This document shows positions 22,750-35,432 of a stretch of 64,000 nucleotides of DNA, piece after piece (position 1 is the first letter of the stretch; the number at the start of each line of letters is the position of its first letter). The stretch covers positions 1,116,001 through 1,180,000 of the forward strand of contig OZ037839.1 in NCBI GenBank assembly GCA_964035575.1, in the 5' to 3' direction. The notes beneath the pieces are model-generated. The model had not been told where the DNA came from and ran no database searches. It saw only the letters and a list, made by a program, of their open reading frames with translations. The translations under genes were made by a program, and so were the position numbers. This stretch comes from Rhynchopus sp. YZ270_cl-10. Lineage: Eukaryota; Euglenozoa; Diplonemea; Diplonemida; Diplonemidae.

Positions 22750-23700
22750 TTTGAGGTATACCTCCGCGAGCGTAGCGAGCAGAAATATTTTAAGGTGCCA
22801 TCATGCCATCATGCCATCATGCCATCATGCCATCATGCCATCATGCCATCATGCCATCATGCCATCATGCCATCATGCCATCATGCCATCATGCCATCAT
22901 GCCATCATGCCATCATGCCATCATGCCATCATGCCATCATGCCATCATGCCATCATGCCATCATGCCATCATGCCATCATGCCATCATGCCATCATGCCA
23001 TCATGCCATCATGCCATCATGCCATCATGCCATCATGCCATCATGCCATCATGCCATCATGCCATCATGCCATCATGCCATCATGCCATCATGCCATCAT
23101 GCCATCATGCCATCATGCCATCATGCCATCATGCCATCATGCCATCATGCCATCATGCCATCATGCCATCATGCCATCATGCCATCATGCCATCATGCCA
23201 TCATGCCATCATGCCATCATGCCATCATGCCATCATGCCATCATGCCATCATGCCATCATGCCATCATGCCATCATGCCATCATGCCATCATGCCATCAT
23301 GCCATCATGCCATCATGCCATCATGCCATCATGCCATCATGCCATCATGCCATCATGCCATCATGCCATCATGCCATCATGCCATCATGCCATCATGCCA
23401 TCATGCCATCATGCCATCATGCCATCATGCCATCATGCCATCATGCCATCATGCCATCATGCCATCATGCCATCATGCCATCATGCCATCATGCCATCAT
23501 GCCATCTGGGGGGGAAATCCCCAGGTGATGGATAGCGAAAGCCCTGCCTGCCCCACCCCCCGTGGCATGATGAAAAATATTTTTGTCTAATTATAGACTA
23601 CTATCACTAGATAGTAGCCACGGTTTGGGCGGCATGATGAAAAAAATAAAAAGACGCCCAAAAACGTGGCATGATGTCATGATAGTTAGCAAAAGGCCTG
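22750..23700. mobile_element. Second copy of the minisatellite-bearing TIR element
   Basis: This shares with the 16881-17961 element the GAGGTA(T/A)ACCTC and GCGAGCGTAGCGAGCAG left arm, the ATCATGCC array, the CTGGGG...CCCCAGGTGATG hairpin, the AGCGAAAGCCCTGCC segment and the right terminus GTTAGCAAAAGGCCTG ending at 23700. The left terminus CAGGCCTTTTGC is not found, so the copy is truncated or rearranged on the left. Relative to copy 1 it has an extra segment at about 23578-23625 containing TATAGACTACTATCACTAGA. That piece also occurs near 58803-58830, so it is itself an insertion. Confidence 0.75.
22800..23503. repeat. Perfect minisatellite (ATCATGCC)x88
   Basis: 88 identical 8-bp units, the same unit in the same element context as the 55-unit array at 17383. 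The difference in copy number (88 versus 55) with identical units shows that length changes independently of point mutation. Confidence 0.98.
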
Positions 23701-24404
23701 CCCGGGGTACAGAACACCCCCCCAGAATTTTATTTCCCAACCCAACAACAATGATAAAGCGTGAAGACAATAAAAGCAAAGCGGCATAAATTTGAGGTTT
23801 TGTGAGGCACTTAACGAGTGTACCGGCTCTGTGGAGCCACGGAGCCACCAACACTCCCCTGTCTTTTTTCCTGCGCTTCCAGGAAAACTCGCCTATGCGA
23901 CTAGGTTGTTGGAAAAAATCCTAAAATTCGGGCTAAAATGGAGGGGTGTTGGGGGACGTCGGGAGGGGTTGCTATTTTTTGAAAATCAGGTGGAAAAACA
24001 CGTCAAAATAACGGAGGGAAAAGTCATCCCCAAAGACCCCGAATCCCAAAATTGTGACCGGTTCCCAGTGACCCATCAAAGTTGGGTGTGGGGTGCAGTT
24101 ACTCGACACACCCTCAAACCCCCCTCTGAACACGAAAGCTTCCCCGGAAAGTCAATCACACTCGATCGCGTGCAATCGCAGTGCATTGAACTCTTACAGT
24201 ATGTGCACACCACACCTGCAAGAGATGAGAAGACGTGAAGCAACCCCACCGCCGTCGTGAGGGCTTCCAAAACCATGTAGGTCATTGTTCCCCTTTCCTT
24301 TGGCTCGATTAATGTTGGCCTGAAAACGGGGAGGAGCACACTGGGTAGAAACCTACTGCACAACAAACCACGGTACGCATACCACACCAGGGTTGCTTCC
24401 CCCC

Positions 24405-24819
24405 CGGTGTCTTGATCCTCTCGCTCTCCTCACGCTTGCCCATTGTTCACCCAGTTTCCACTAAAATATCGTGTCCACTCGAACACCTGTCGCCTGACCA
24501 CACCTCCCCATCCCTCGGCCGTCCTCCAACCGCACTGCACGACGCTCTGTGCCAGTCGCAGTTGTCGACAACGAATGCGAAGAGATGCTGTGCACAGCGT
24601 GAATGCCACATCCTGTGTAGATGAACTCTACCCAAGGCTGCTGACGGGGTGTCAGCAGGCAGACACAAAAGAAGCAACCTTGCAACACCAACGAGCCTCA
24701 CGCAAAAGAAAGAACGGGACAAAAAGCACCAAGCCATCACGAGTTGAAAGCTCTGCTTTGACCCACCACAGACCCGCTGTGTCCCTCCCATGCTGTCCAC
24801 AGCACTGCCCCCACCCTCA
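24405..24819. repeat. 415-bp internal repeat, copy 1 of block A'
   Basis: Counterpart of 3275-3689 at the constant 21130-base offset; no difference was noticed by eye. Confidence 0.9.
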
Positions 24820-26482
24820 CCAACGCCACCAATAACCCTGTACAGAGCACAGCCTCATCCACCCTACCTGCCCGCCACCTCACAAGCGTCACTCAACCTC
24901 TCATTCTCAGACCGTTCACAAACGCAGCACCGACACCCTGCTCTCTCGTGTGTCACAAGCCTTGCCCCCTCCTCGTCTTTGCTGGCAGCACATAACCCAA
25001 AAGGTCCCCTCCCATCCCCAACGTTCTCATCAGCAGTTTTGGAGCCTTTCAAATGAGGGCCTCCGTTTTCTACTTTATTGTTTGTCCCTCTCCACCTGGC
25101 TCTCATTGACCCACACCCACCCCAAATGACTGCATTGTGCATGGCATGCAGTGTGGTGTGTTGATCAGAACACAGCCATCATTACCCACCCCACCCGCAA
25201 GCAGCACAACCCTCTCACCTAGACACCACCCGCAACACACAATACGTGACGCCCTTCGCTCGTTCTCCCTCCTCACGCGACACACAACGCTTCAAACAAA
25301 CCCAACAACACTGCACGCCCACCACGCCTGCACCCTGCTTGGAACCTCCCCTCCCCTCCCTACGTCGCATGCTTGCGGTTCCGTGCAAGGCAACAAAACA
25401 GTGCAACACCTTGAACACCAAGTGTGCAGGTGGTGTGCCAGGCTGCAAACACCACCATCCACCCACAACAACACAACACCAGCGCCAAACCACCCACCCC
25501 GTCTAGCATACACAGCCGTGCACCACCAAGACGCACACCGGAGCAGTCGTGGTGTGCGCTGCCACTTTGCTGCAATGCATCCCACCTGCCAGTTGCGGAT
25601 ACGCGAAGTGCAGCACAGCACCACCCACCTACCGTACAGCAAACACCACCCAGGATGTGTTACGTGTATGGTGTCACCACCCCCCACCACCACTCCCCAT
25701 TTCCCCAAACCAGCCTTGCACCTCACCGCAATAGCGCACCACACCCTCATGGATCCCAACGCTCTTCTCGCTTCGCAAAAGCACACTCTAGCATCTAAAA
25801 GACCCGTCTGTAAGGTATTGCAAAATGCAAAGACCCACTCTGCCAAAGCGTCCTGTGTAGATGAACTCTACCCAAGGTTTCTGACGGGGTGTCAGCAGGC
25901 AGAGGGGCCGCGTAATCGCCACAAGCAAGAACGGGACAAAAATAAAATGCACCAAGCTATCACGAGTTGAAAGCTCTGCTTTGACCCACCACAGACCCGC
26001 TGTGTCCCTCCCATGCTGTCCATAGCACTGCCCCCATGCTGATCCATGCTCTCAATGCTCTATATCCTGACGACCTTCGCGCGCGCTCATCCATACAACC
26101 ACAGGAAGGAGAGGGGAGGAAGGTGGGCGCCGCAGGTGAAAAAGAAAAACTGATATCTGAGTTTTAGCTAGTCTGATAAACGAAAGAAACGAAATCAGAA
26201 AAATAATTTTTCGTTGATTGCACCAAATTTTTGTGGAGTGTGTCGGGACAAAAACAAAAACTTTTCTATGAATAAGTTGTGTCGTGTTGGTGTCGCTCTC
26301 ACCAAAAATTCGGGCACCCTCAGATACGTTTTCATTTCCTCCCCTCCAACCTTTGCAAGGCAGTTGTTTCAAAAAAGCAAAACCAAAAAAAAAATGCACT
26401 ATTCGCAGTTTTGCCAATACAGTACTGTATGTGCTTTTGTTTTTATGAAGACAGCAAGAGCGCCGCAGGCGCACGGTACGCT

Positions 26483-28087
26483 ACTTTTGTCCTTCAATCC
26501 TGCCAGAAACTGTCAAAAGTGCCTGCCAAATTATTACGGACATGACTGTGATGTTCATTGCACCGACGACGTCACATGCCGTGGCAATGGTCAATGTGAT
26601 GCCAGCGGGAAGTGCCTGTGTGAGGATAAGTACAACGCAACCGCGGATTGCGGGAACCAAGCATCGGTTTTTTTTTTTTGCGATCCACATTTCTCCAACG
26701 CTGACAACGAAGAGCACGACTTCCATGGTGCTGACGCTTCTGGATACTACGCGTACACAGCTGACGATGTGGGTGTGACTACTTGGCACTACTTCTGCGA
26801 CGAAAAGCTTCAGAAAGGCATGACTTGTGTGGAGCGCGTGGCCATCCTACAGAAGAGCAACGGGGACGTGCTCGGGTTCAAGAGGACAGACAGGGATGGT
26901 GACTTCTGTCAAGCTGACGTCGTGCCAAGGGTCGTTTATGAACCTGGCCTCGTGCCCTCGATGGTGCTCTCAGCAGCATGCGGTGCGAGGCACCGAAGCA
27001 CGAACGTGGTGCGACGGTGGCTCTGCTGGACTCGGCTGGGCGTGTCAAAATGCTTCTCACTGTGTGGAATATGGATTTCGGGGATCCGCTTCTCAGCTTC
27101 TCCCTTCAGGTCAACGCCGCTCTTTTCGAGGAGCATTCGCTTGCGCTGCGCTCCAGGAAGGCATGTGGTACATGGTATGCGTAGTGTGTTTGCACTACGT
27201 GCCAGGTGAGGGCTGCACCAACCATATGATTGACTCGCTCATGTTCAAGGAGCAGGGGAGCGAGAAGTCCTGCTTCTGCCCGAGCGAGGCGAACCACCTC
27301 CCGTCAGACAAGCACCCCTGCACCTGGGAAGGCACTTGGCAGGCTTGTAGAGTTGCGCGAGGTACTGACACTGAGAACGTTGGCCCGCTGACGTTCGGTG
27401 ACGAAGCCACCCTGATTGAGGCACGTGTACGGATGCGGAGTGCAACGAAGTGGGCACGCATTGTCGACTTTGGGAACGGTGCACAGGGGAGCGTCGTTCT
27501 GCCAGAGAAGGCTGTCGAAGAAGCTGGGCTTTGAGACACATTCCTTCGATGCGTGCAACACAGCACAGGGGAGGCGGGTGAATTCATCTGTCGCATTGCC
27601 TGAGGAAGAGGACGTGTGGACGTGGTGCGTTCACACTAACTAAAGAAGGGGTGGCACAACAACGAACAGGTGGCGCAGGTGCGTGGGTGGCACTGCCTGA
27701 GTTTGGTACACGTGTGGAGAACCATGTGAGGACACCGAAGAAGAGAAGCGGGGATGGCTGGGACGGAGACATCGAGTACCTGACCTTCAGCACCTGCTTC
27801 GTGCACTCGCCTGCACTCCCCTCTGAGTGGTGCCTCAACCTCCCGAAAGCGAAGCACCCTGTGTCTCCTGGGGAGGTGCTCGGGCGGTTTGTGCAGGTCG
27901 AGGAAGCGTAGCCAGGGGCAGCGATGTTGGCCCGCTCACGTTTGGTGACGGGGCCATCATGATTGAGGCACGTGTGCAGATGCGGAGTGCAACGAAGTAG
28001 GCCAGCATCATCGACTTTGGGAACGGTACTGCAAAGGGGAACGTCGTGTTCGGGCAGAGAAGCGTATCGCAGAAGCTGAGCTTTGAG
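26483..28087 (+). pseudogene. Broken EGF / LamG-like surface-protein gene (block A')
   Basis: Base-for-base counterpart of the remnant at 5353-6957. It has the same EGF-type cysteine cluster (DCDVHC, GQCDASGKCLCED), the same 10-nt T run after GNQASV, and the same two LamG-like motifs around DFGNG in shifted frames. Because both blocks carry identical damage, the gene was already dead before the segment was duplicated, or one copy has since overwritten the other. Confidence 0.55.
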
Positions 28088-28624
28088 TCGCACAAGAGAG
28101 CAGAAACCCAAAAACACAAAAGGGGGAGGGCAAGGGGAGTCACAACATCTCTCTCGACACCGTGGCAAGCACGACACCGCTTTTATCGCCGAAAATAAAG
28201 TACAAATCGAAGAAAGTCTGATGGCAGACTTGGCTGCTTCAGTCAAGCCGGGTGACGGCCAGCGGTCTCATGACAGGCATTTGCGCAGGTTGTGCAAAGC
28301 ACCACAACAGATGCCCTCTTCATCCCTAGCAAAGCCTTCGTCACGACAGGGATAATTGACGATCTTTGCTCTCCTCTCCCCGGTTGTGGCGAATGATGTC
28401 GTTACGGAGACAAGGATGAAGTTGTTTGATGAGGATGGGGCGAAATGGGGAAATCGCAAAAACCCGTAGTACTTAGTACTCAGGAAAACAGGGCCAAAAA
28501 AAAGCTCGGGACTTTTTGGGACTTTTGGGATTTTTGGGCCGCGACAGAGCGAGCCCTGTACTAACTGTGGGACGTCCTGTCGCGTCGGATCAGGCTGACT
28601 AAGGGGTATGTGTGCTGATCCACC

Positions 28625-28785
28625 CTAGCCATAGTGTGCGGGCGAGCCGTTTTGGGCGAGTCTCGCCCACCCCAGATTTTCAGGGAAAACTCGCCTAAAT
28701 TTGGGTGCAAATCCTGATGCGCACATTCACCTTGGGGGTGAAAATGGAGGGCGGGGGTGACTGATGATAACATGCCACTCGAAAA
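28625..28785. mobile_element. Truncated CTAG-flanked 'GCGAG' element (block A')
   Basis: Counterpart of 7495-7655: CTAG, then CCATAGTGTGCGGGCGAG, then the internal GGAGGGCGGGGGTGAC segment. One terminus only. Confidence 0.7.
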
Positions 28786-29440
28786 CACAAAAATTTATTT
28801 CCCAACCCAACAACACTGATAAAGCGTGAAAGAGAATAAATAAAAGCAAAGCGCCCCCAATCCCCCTGTACCCTCAGTTTCCCAAAATTCGTTTATCGTT
28901 CAGCGAATTCGAATGTTCCACGAATTCTATAAATCGAATTATATAACCCAAACCCAAACCACGTAGTTCTCACATTACGGTTCCCTTCTCTTCTGCAGCA
29001 CACAGCCTCTCACCTCTCAACAGACGAGGCAAAGGCAGCTAAAAAATAGCGTCCCCAGACAACTGAACAGGGTCGGCCTCAGCACTGTGGGTGCAGCTGT
29101 GTCCATACACAGAAGAACCCCGCAGAGCCGACGGTCCTAGGACTCTGATGCGCTGAGGGGCTGGGCAGGACTCAAGGGTACAGTCATTGAACACTGCTAC
29201 ACAGCAGTAAGGTCGCCTGGCTGCCCTCATTGAAAGCATCCTCGCCTTTGACATCAGCAGATGAAAGTAACTGGCAGTACGACCATAATAGAAGACACAC
29301 CAGTGTCTATGGCAAGACAAGCTTCCCCCCAGCCCCAAGTCCCAAACCGAATGAGAGTGCCACAGGTGGCTCTCCCACAGCCAGTACCACACCCCAAAGA
29401 GAGAGAACTCAGTAAGGACCCTGCCGTCCCAGTTGCCCCT

Positions 29441-29855
29441 CGGTGTCTTGATCCTCTCGCTCTCCTCACGCTTGCCCATTGTTCACCCAGTTTCCACCAA
29501 AATGTCGTGTCCACTCGAACACCTGTCGCCTGACCACACCTCCCCATCCCTCGGCCGTCCTCCAACCGCACTGCACGACGCTCTGTGCCAGTCGCAGTTG
29601 TCGACAACGAATGCGAAGAGATGCTGTGCACAGCGTGAATGCCACATCCTGTGTAGATGAACTCTACCCAAGGCTGCTGACGGGGTGTCAGCAGGCAGAC
29701 ACAAAAGAAGCAACCTTGCAACACCAACGAGCCTCACGCAAAAGAAAGAACGGGACAAAAAGCACCAAGCCATCACGAGTTGAAAGCTCTGCTTTGACCC
29801 ACCACAGACCCGCTGTGTCCCTCCCATGCTGTCCACAGCACTGCCCCCACCCTCA
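29441..29855. repeat. 415-bp internal repeat, copy 2 of block A'
   Basis: Counterpart of 8311-8725. It differs from it at one visible position (AAAGAACGGG against AAAGACCGGG). At that site it agrees with the other internal copies, which would fit conversion among the four. Confidence 0.9.
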
Positions 29856-32671
29856 GGAATGCTCCCAATACTCTCCTGCATCTGCCGTACACTGCGTCAC
29901 ATGCCTGTCCTTGCATGGAAGAACGCCAAGGTGCTCTCGTGCTGCAACCACAGACAAGCTGAGGCGCGAGACAATGCACGAAAGCACCCCACGGCCAGCC
30001 ACAGTTTCCCCTCTCCCAAACCCCCCCACACTCACACTGCACCTCCCTGCCCACCCAACCCCCTAACCCACAGACCTTCACCAACCTGCGACATCAATAC
30101 CTGACAAGCAGTCATCTGAGCCAAAGTGGCAAATGGAAAACAATGCGTTTCAGCCGGAAAACACGAAAATACTCGAGATACTCGTTACTCTTTGCTTGTT
30201 ACTCAAAAGGCTAAAAACGGGAAGGGGAAAATCTTAACGTACACTCTCTGTTGAGTCTAAAACGGGGGAGGGTAAAAAAGCGCGAAAGGCAAATTGGGGA
30301 AGAGGATAGATATGTTGGACATGTCAAATGGCATGTCCCCGAAAAATTAAAGGTTGTTTGTTGTTCGCTTCCAGGGTGCGTCAGCGGTACAACAAGCGGG
30401 GAGGTGGATACGCAGAGCGCGACTGTTCACGAGGGTCTCGAGCATTTTGTCAAATACTATGTATTTATTGAAAATAATCCAAACTGCTCAAAACACCGTT
30501 TATCTGCGGAGAATGTGTCAAAGGAGTCGAAGGAGTGTTCGTGGTGGAGGTCGGGGTACGGTGAGCAGAGGTATTGAACTGCAGGAGAAGAGGTGGAGGA
30601 GGGGCTGCACAGACACGCAGAGGAGCAGCAACTATGCCTCACTGTCGCAACGGCCCATCACCATACCGGCGGTGCTCCACAGGGTATGGACGGACCAAAC
30701 TGCGTTGAAGTTGTCACCGCACGACTGCAGGCCGAACCATGGTACGCAGTAGAAAGGGCTGTGGACCTATTGGCATGGTACGGTACAGTTCGCTGCACAC
30801 CTCACCGGGTGAGGAGCTATTGCATGGCTGTCGACTTTAAGAAACGCTTCGGCACATGCCCATACACATGCCCATACATGCCATATCACTAGCCGAACAT
30901 CTCGGGTTTGACCACACTGTCACCACCGTGCTGAGAAAAGCTTATGCTTGAATCAAGCGACGTCAAATGCGATGCGTCTATCGGCTAACTTGTCGAACCG
31001 TTTCTCCTCACCACCTGCATCGCGAGGCTGCCCGATCAGTGTAGCATTGAACAACGCCATCAGTGTGCATGATTCACATGGATTACCTCGACACACAGGC
31101 GCTTTCATCTATCGATGACTACACCACATCACGCAGATAGCTGACAGCAGGGTCACCTAACGATGGGGGTGAGCCAGTCCACGTAGTACTCCTTCGCGAC
31201 ACGGCACCCTCAAGGTGGAGCTGAAGCAATGCGATGAGGCCGCCCTGTCAGCTGCACCTTGCCCGTATTCCTCGAGCAGAACAACGAGCTTGACTGCATA
31301 GGTGATGGCGTATGCGCAACCGGCAATTGGCAATGCAACCCCAAGGCTTCGGGCATCCAACCACATTGCTACCCGCACCGAGACCTCCTATGGCAGCCTG
31401 CAAAGAGTCACGACGCTGCCTACCCCGACACCATCACACCACCATCGCAGGGTGCTGCTTCTACGACATCCATCACGAGCAAGGCCCAACAGCATGGCGT
31501 GGAGATAGGTGCCTGCTTGGCAAGGCAGGTCTCTTACAGCAAACGCATACGGAATACGGGGCACGTCTGCCCTCCGTTCCATGTGGTGTAGAAGGGAACA
31601 CTTCATGGCGCATCCATAAGGCCTGATGCGAGGTCTGTGCTGGCCAGAAGGGTAGGCCCGTGGAGGTGTGTTGCAAGCTGCACCAGCGATGATAACGCCC
31701 TCATGGTGTTAATGGGGGCTGTGGGGAGCAAAAGGCTCGCAGGGTGTGTGTGCATGTGTAATTGCGCTGTGAGGATGAGAAAGAATGCGAGTCGTACCAT
31801 AGGTGGGAAATCATTAAAACCTTCCTCCCAACCCCCAACCCCACCCCCTGCATCATGGAACGATCCTTCTGAATAGTCTGCAGTGATGTAAACACCCACT
31901 CACTATGGGCTACACTCTGCACTCAGGAACACCCATACTTGACAAGCAACACAGCATCATTGAACCTTGTGGACCTTATAGACCACTGCAAGTCCCCCCC
32001 ACGCTTGCCCGCCCAAGTCCGCAGGCATCGTATGCACTTCGGCCATCTCTGCCGAAGTGCCAGCATACGCATACAGCCAACGTCCCTCATTGTTTCAGAA
32101 TATGGATCGAACCCTCGTTGTTCCCTGATATGTCTTGTTGTTGGCGACGAGTTGAAAGCTCTGCTTTGACCCACCACAGACCCGCTGTGTCCCTCCCATG
32201 CTGTCCACAGCACTGCCCCCACCCTCAGCAATGCTCCTAATGCTCCCACACATCAAAAGTATATGTTACAAGAACTTGACCCCACCCTCACCACAGTGGC
32301 ACCCGATTAGCACCATCATCACTGAAACAAAAAGCACACCCCCTCTTTTATTTTCCTCTATTTTGTGTGTGCAGACACCCGAGGATGCACTCCACTCCAC
32401 TCCACACACCCTCTATCTCTGTCCTCTCCATTGCCCACTACGAACCCACTTGGCAGAGTTTTCTAACAATTCTTCATTTTTCCACAAATCTCTAATCTCA
32501 CGGAGCACCTGGCTCCTCTTCAGGGGTGGAGGTGCGTCTACTGACCCGGTTTCAAAACCGGGTCAAAAAAAAAAAAATGGGATTTTGGCGAAAAACCCGG
32601 TTTGGAAAAAAAAAAAAAAATGGGATTTGCAATTTTGGGAGAAAATCGATTTTTTTTGGTACCTCACACGA

Positions 32672-32886
32672 GCCTCTGAGAGTGACCAGAAATGGCCTCA
32701 TGAACAAAGTGACTCCGTCACAGCCAGAACGCGACTCAATTAGTCAAACGCCGAAGCAAAAGGAAGCATGCAGCATGGCGAAATAATAAAAGTAGCGTAC
32801 CGTGCGCCTGCGGCGCAAGCTTGCAACCCACCCCAAAATGTACAATTTTAAGCGCATTTTTTTTTGAAATGTTGCGTACCGTGGCT
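32672..32886 (+). repeat. Dispersed repeat family R1 (GCGTACCGTG ends)
   Basis: From GCCTCTGAGAGTGACC to TTGCGTACCGTGGCTTCGCC. The core at 32793-32886 is bounded by two direct motifs, GTAGCGTACCGTG and GTTGCGTACCGTG, and contains the GCGCCTGCGGCGC hairpin, GCAAGCTTGCAACCC and TTTTAAGCGCATTTTTT. An inverted copy lies at 36866-37105 and a third at 51120-51247. Fragments sit at 2655, 5330, 21128 and 26460. DNA beyond the GTTGCGTACCGTGGC end differs at each site, so that end behaves like an insertion junction. Confidence 0.8.
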
Positions 32887-34036
32887 TCGCCAGGAGCCTT
32901 TGGGGCCATGATTGCCGAGAAATCCACTTTTGCCGAGTGCGTGAAGTTCGGTGTGCTGCACAACGGGGGAACATGGACCCTACTCCCCTTCATCAAGGCA
33001 CAAACGCTGTTGCGCAAGTTCCCCGCCAAAGAAGTGTAACAACCAGGTCGCACGTGCAGTGTCATTTTCGCGCGCAGCGCGAAAATTTTTTTTTTGACCC
33101 CAAAAAGCTCAGACCGGGTCAAACCGGGTCTTTTTTGAAAATCCCAAATCTATCTCCATCTCTGCTCCTCTTTAAAAAAAAAAAAAAAAAAAACTCTAAA
33201 TACAGTATGGCACAGACTTGAAGATGAACAATAGTATACCTAACTGCGCACACAAAAAAAAGTGAAGTCACCTCCGACTGACCCACGTACGATGCCAGCC
33301 ATCCGGATGAAAGCACAAGTACCCTGCGGCCAACAACAGAAGATGTAAAAGGAAACCTAATGACTGGCCCGTACCGTAAGAGAACGAGGGCGGTTCACAA
33401 CCGCTCGACAGCCGGCGGCCCACCTTCCGTTGGAGAGTTGTGAGCTTACAGGTACTGCAGTTCGCTGCACCCAACGCTTGATGCACGATAGTCTACACAA
33501 GAGAGCAGAAACCCAAAAACACAAAAAGGGTGGGCGGGGTCACAACATCTCTCTCTTGGCGCCCCATGCTGTACCGACAGGGAAAAAAATATATATCGAA
33601 TTTTAGCAGCGTAGTCCCTGAGATTCAGGGCGTTCGCCCCGGGGCGAAAAATATTTTTTTTCGTTAAAAAAATCTTTTCCTGAAAAAATGACATTTTATT
33701 TCGCCCCAGGGCTTCGCCCCACCGGGGCGAAACCCTGTATAAATAAATAAATAAAAAAATAAATAAATAAAAAAAGGGGGGGGGGGGGGGGTAGGGGGGT
33801 CCGTCCGGCCGTTTTTGCTGTCCCAAACCACTTTTTTTTGTAAAAACCCGCGAAAAACCCGAAAAACCACCTCAAAACACCCCCAAACCCCCAAAAAATC
33901 ACCCAAAACCACGAAAAACACACTTTTGAGCACTATTTCGCACTTTTTTCTGATTTTTTTGGTGTTTTTTTCCGCTTTTTCCGCTTTTTTCCATGGAATT
34001 ATACCCCCTAATATGCCTATAGAATCCCTGTACTGC
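32887..34036. other. Unassigned DNA right of the R1 repeat
   Basis: A frame of about 57 codons beginning in R1 (through CVKFGVLHNGGTW and LLRKFPAKEV, stop near 33039) looks protein-like but is unrecognised. At 33490-33560 there is a CACAAGAGAGCAGAAACCCA segment shared with 6958-7020. At 33640-33735 GGGGCGAA/TTCGCCCC palindromic repeats are flanked by CCCTG...CAGGG. From 33736 to 33990 the sequence is simple A/T and G runs. Confidence 0.35.
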
Positions 34037-34180
34037 TCACTGAGACAGCATATCGACCAGAGGCTCCTTATTCATCGTACCGGTGTCTTCGTCGTGAAGG
34101 GGTGCACAATCTGCCGCAAATTCCTGCAACTCTGTCTTTGTCAAGAGATGAAGCACTCTAGTGTTGTACTTTTCAAGTTG
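34037..34180 (-). pseudogene. Possible SAP-domain fragment
   Basis: On the minus strand, 47 codons between stops read LLTKTELQEFAADCAPL and GTMNKEPLVDML. This has the spacing of a SAP DNA-binding helix-loop-helix (LT-x-x-EL-x-E-x-A...GT-x-x-K-x-x-L-V-x-x-L). A further stretch of SAP-like flavour (LSREELAAGYTKRTTKAG) lies upstream in another frame. No start codon or complete gene is present. It is probably a captured or decayed gene piece; the family call is tentative. Confidence 0.25.
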
Positions 34181-34189
34181 CTACTTCTG

Positions 34190-35428
34190 GGTGATTTGCA
34201 TGGACCTGCCTTTGTGGTGCGCTTGGTGTATCCTGCGGCAAGTTCTTCCCTTGAGAGATACGGAACCCAACCTAGACTGTAGAGGATGTCTAGGTTTCAG
34301 CGACAGTGGGTCGGTGTTGTCGGGGTGCTGGCTCCTTCCGTGGTGGCTTGCAACTTGGTCAAGGACACCGACAATGGATTCGCACGAATCATTGGTCATA
34401 GGAGGAGGCAAGGAAGGCTTTACTGCACTTAGGCACAGGGTACGTTCTCATTTTCAGGGACCAAAAAGCCCCAGTAAGTGTTGCAAGTGCGATTTTCCAC
34501 AGCTCGGGAGGTCTGTCAGGCAGTTCGGAGGGATTTAGACACTTCTGCGACTGCCTGAATACGCCTTTTAGGGTTTTTATTTTGGGTGCGAAATACGTCA
34601 AAAGGATGGGGGGAAATACCGTTATTTTAAGCGTTGCAGACACAAAAACACCCTCAAAAACCCCCCAGGGACCCCAAAAAGCTGCAAAATCCACACATGT
34701 CCACCTCGGGACCTCATTGGGGGTGGACCGAGGTGGTTTTTTGGTGTTTTGAATGAATTGGTATTATTTTTTTTTGGTAAATAAGTGGTCTTCTGCTAGG
34801 CGTTGCATAGCCGTTGCTTAAGTGTTGCATAAGTGTTGCATGGCCTATAAAACCCTCCCAAGTGCCCAAAATGCTATTTTTCACCCTACATGGGGTCTGG
34901 GGGACATTTTCCTGGGTGTTTGGACACCATTCCGACTACCTTGGCACTTTTTTGGGGGTTTTCAGGTACAAAAAAAGTCAAAAAAGTGACTAAAAAAAGG
35001 GTACTTTTAAGCGTTTGGGGCACACACACCCACTGCAAAATGCATCTGGGGCCCACACAGGACCCCTAAAAGCTGTAAAAACTATATATTTCCACCCTGG
35101 GACCCCACCGGATGTGGACTGGGGTGTTTTTCGGGTGTTTAGAAGGATTTTTGTCTGATTGGAGAATTTTTTTGGTAAGTGTTGCATTTTGGCCCATGTT
35201 GATGACGATTTGATGACGCTATTTTTGGAGATTTTTCACAAAAAACCGATTTTTTTTAACCAGGAAAGTCTCTGTAGAGGTTGTCAGGTGGTTTAATGGG
35301 ATATTTTCGTGATCCCCAGGGCGATTTGCGGCCAGGTACGACCTTTTTAGTGGGTTTCTTCACCTAAATTTCAAAAAAATGGGTTTGGGACAGCAAATCC
35401 TTAAGGAATTCCTTCTACGTGGACCCCC
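34190..35428. other. Unassigned A/T-rich DNA
   Basis: Repetitive CCCCAGG/CACAAAAACACCC and AGTGTTGCAT motifs appear twice in loosely similar order (about 34560-34900 and 34970-35190: 'gggaccccaaaaagctg', 'tccacc..gggac'), suggesting an old tandem duplication. No gene is supported. Confidence 0.35.
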
Positions 35429-35432
35429 CTAG

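Larger units (their letters stand above)
24003..32354. repeat. Segmental duplication block A'
   Basis: Direct copy of 2873-11002. The first 6 kb are virtually identical and the last 2.3 kb are clearly diverged. The left junctions are abrupt: TCAAAATAACGG is shared, and the sequence before it is unrelated. The right junction occurs within CCCCCTCTTTTATTTT. After it this copy continues with CCTCTATTTTGTGTGTGC, which is also present at 19325, whereas block A continues with unrelated DNA. Confidence 0.95.

Noticed and set aside
17378-23590. MPSCHHAI-repeat proteins over the ATCATGCC arrays
   Set aside because: All three plus frames give the same repeat; this is a consequence of the 8-bp unit within a non-coding transposon.
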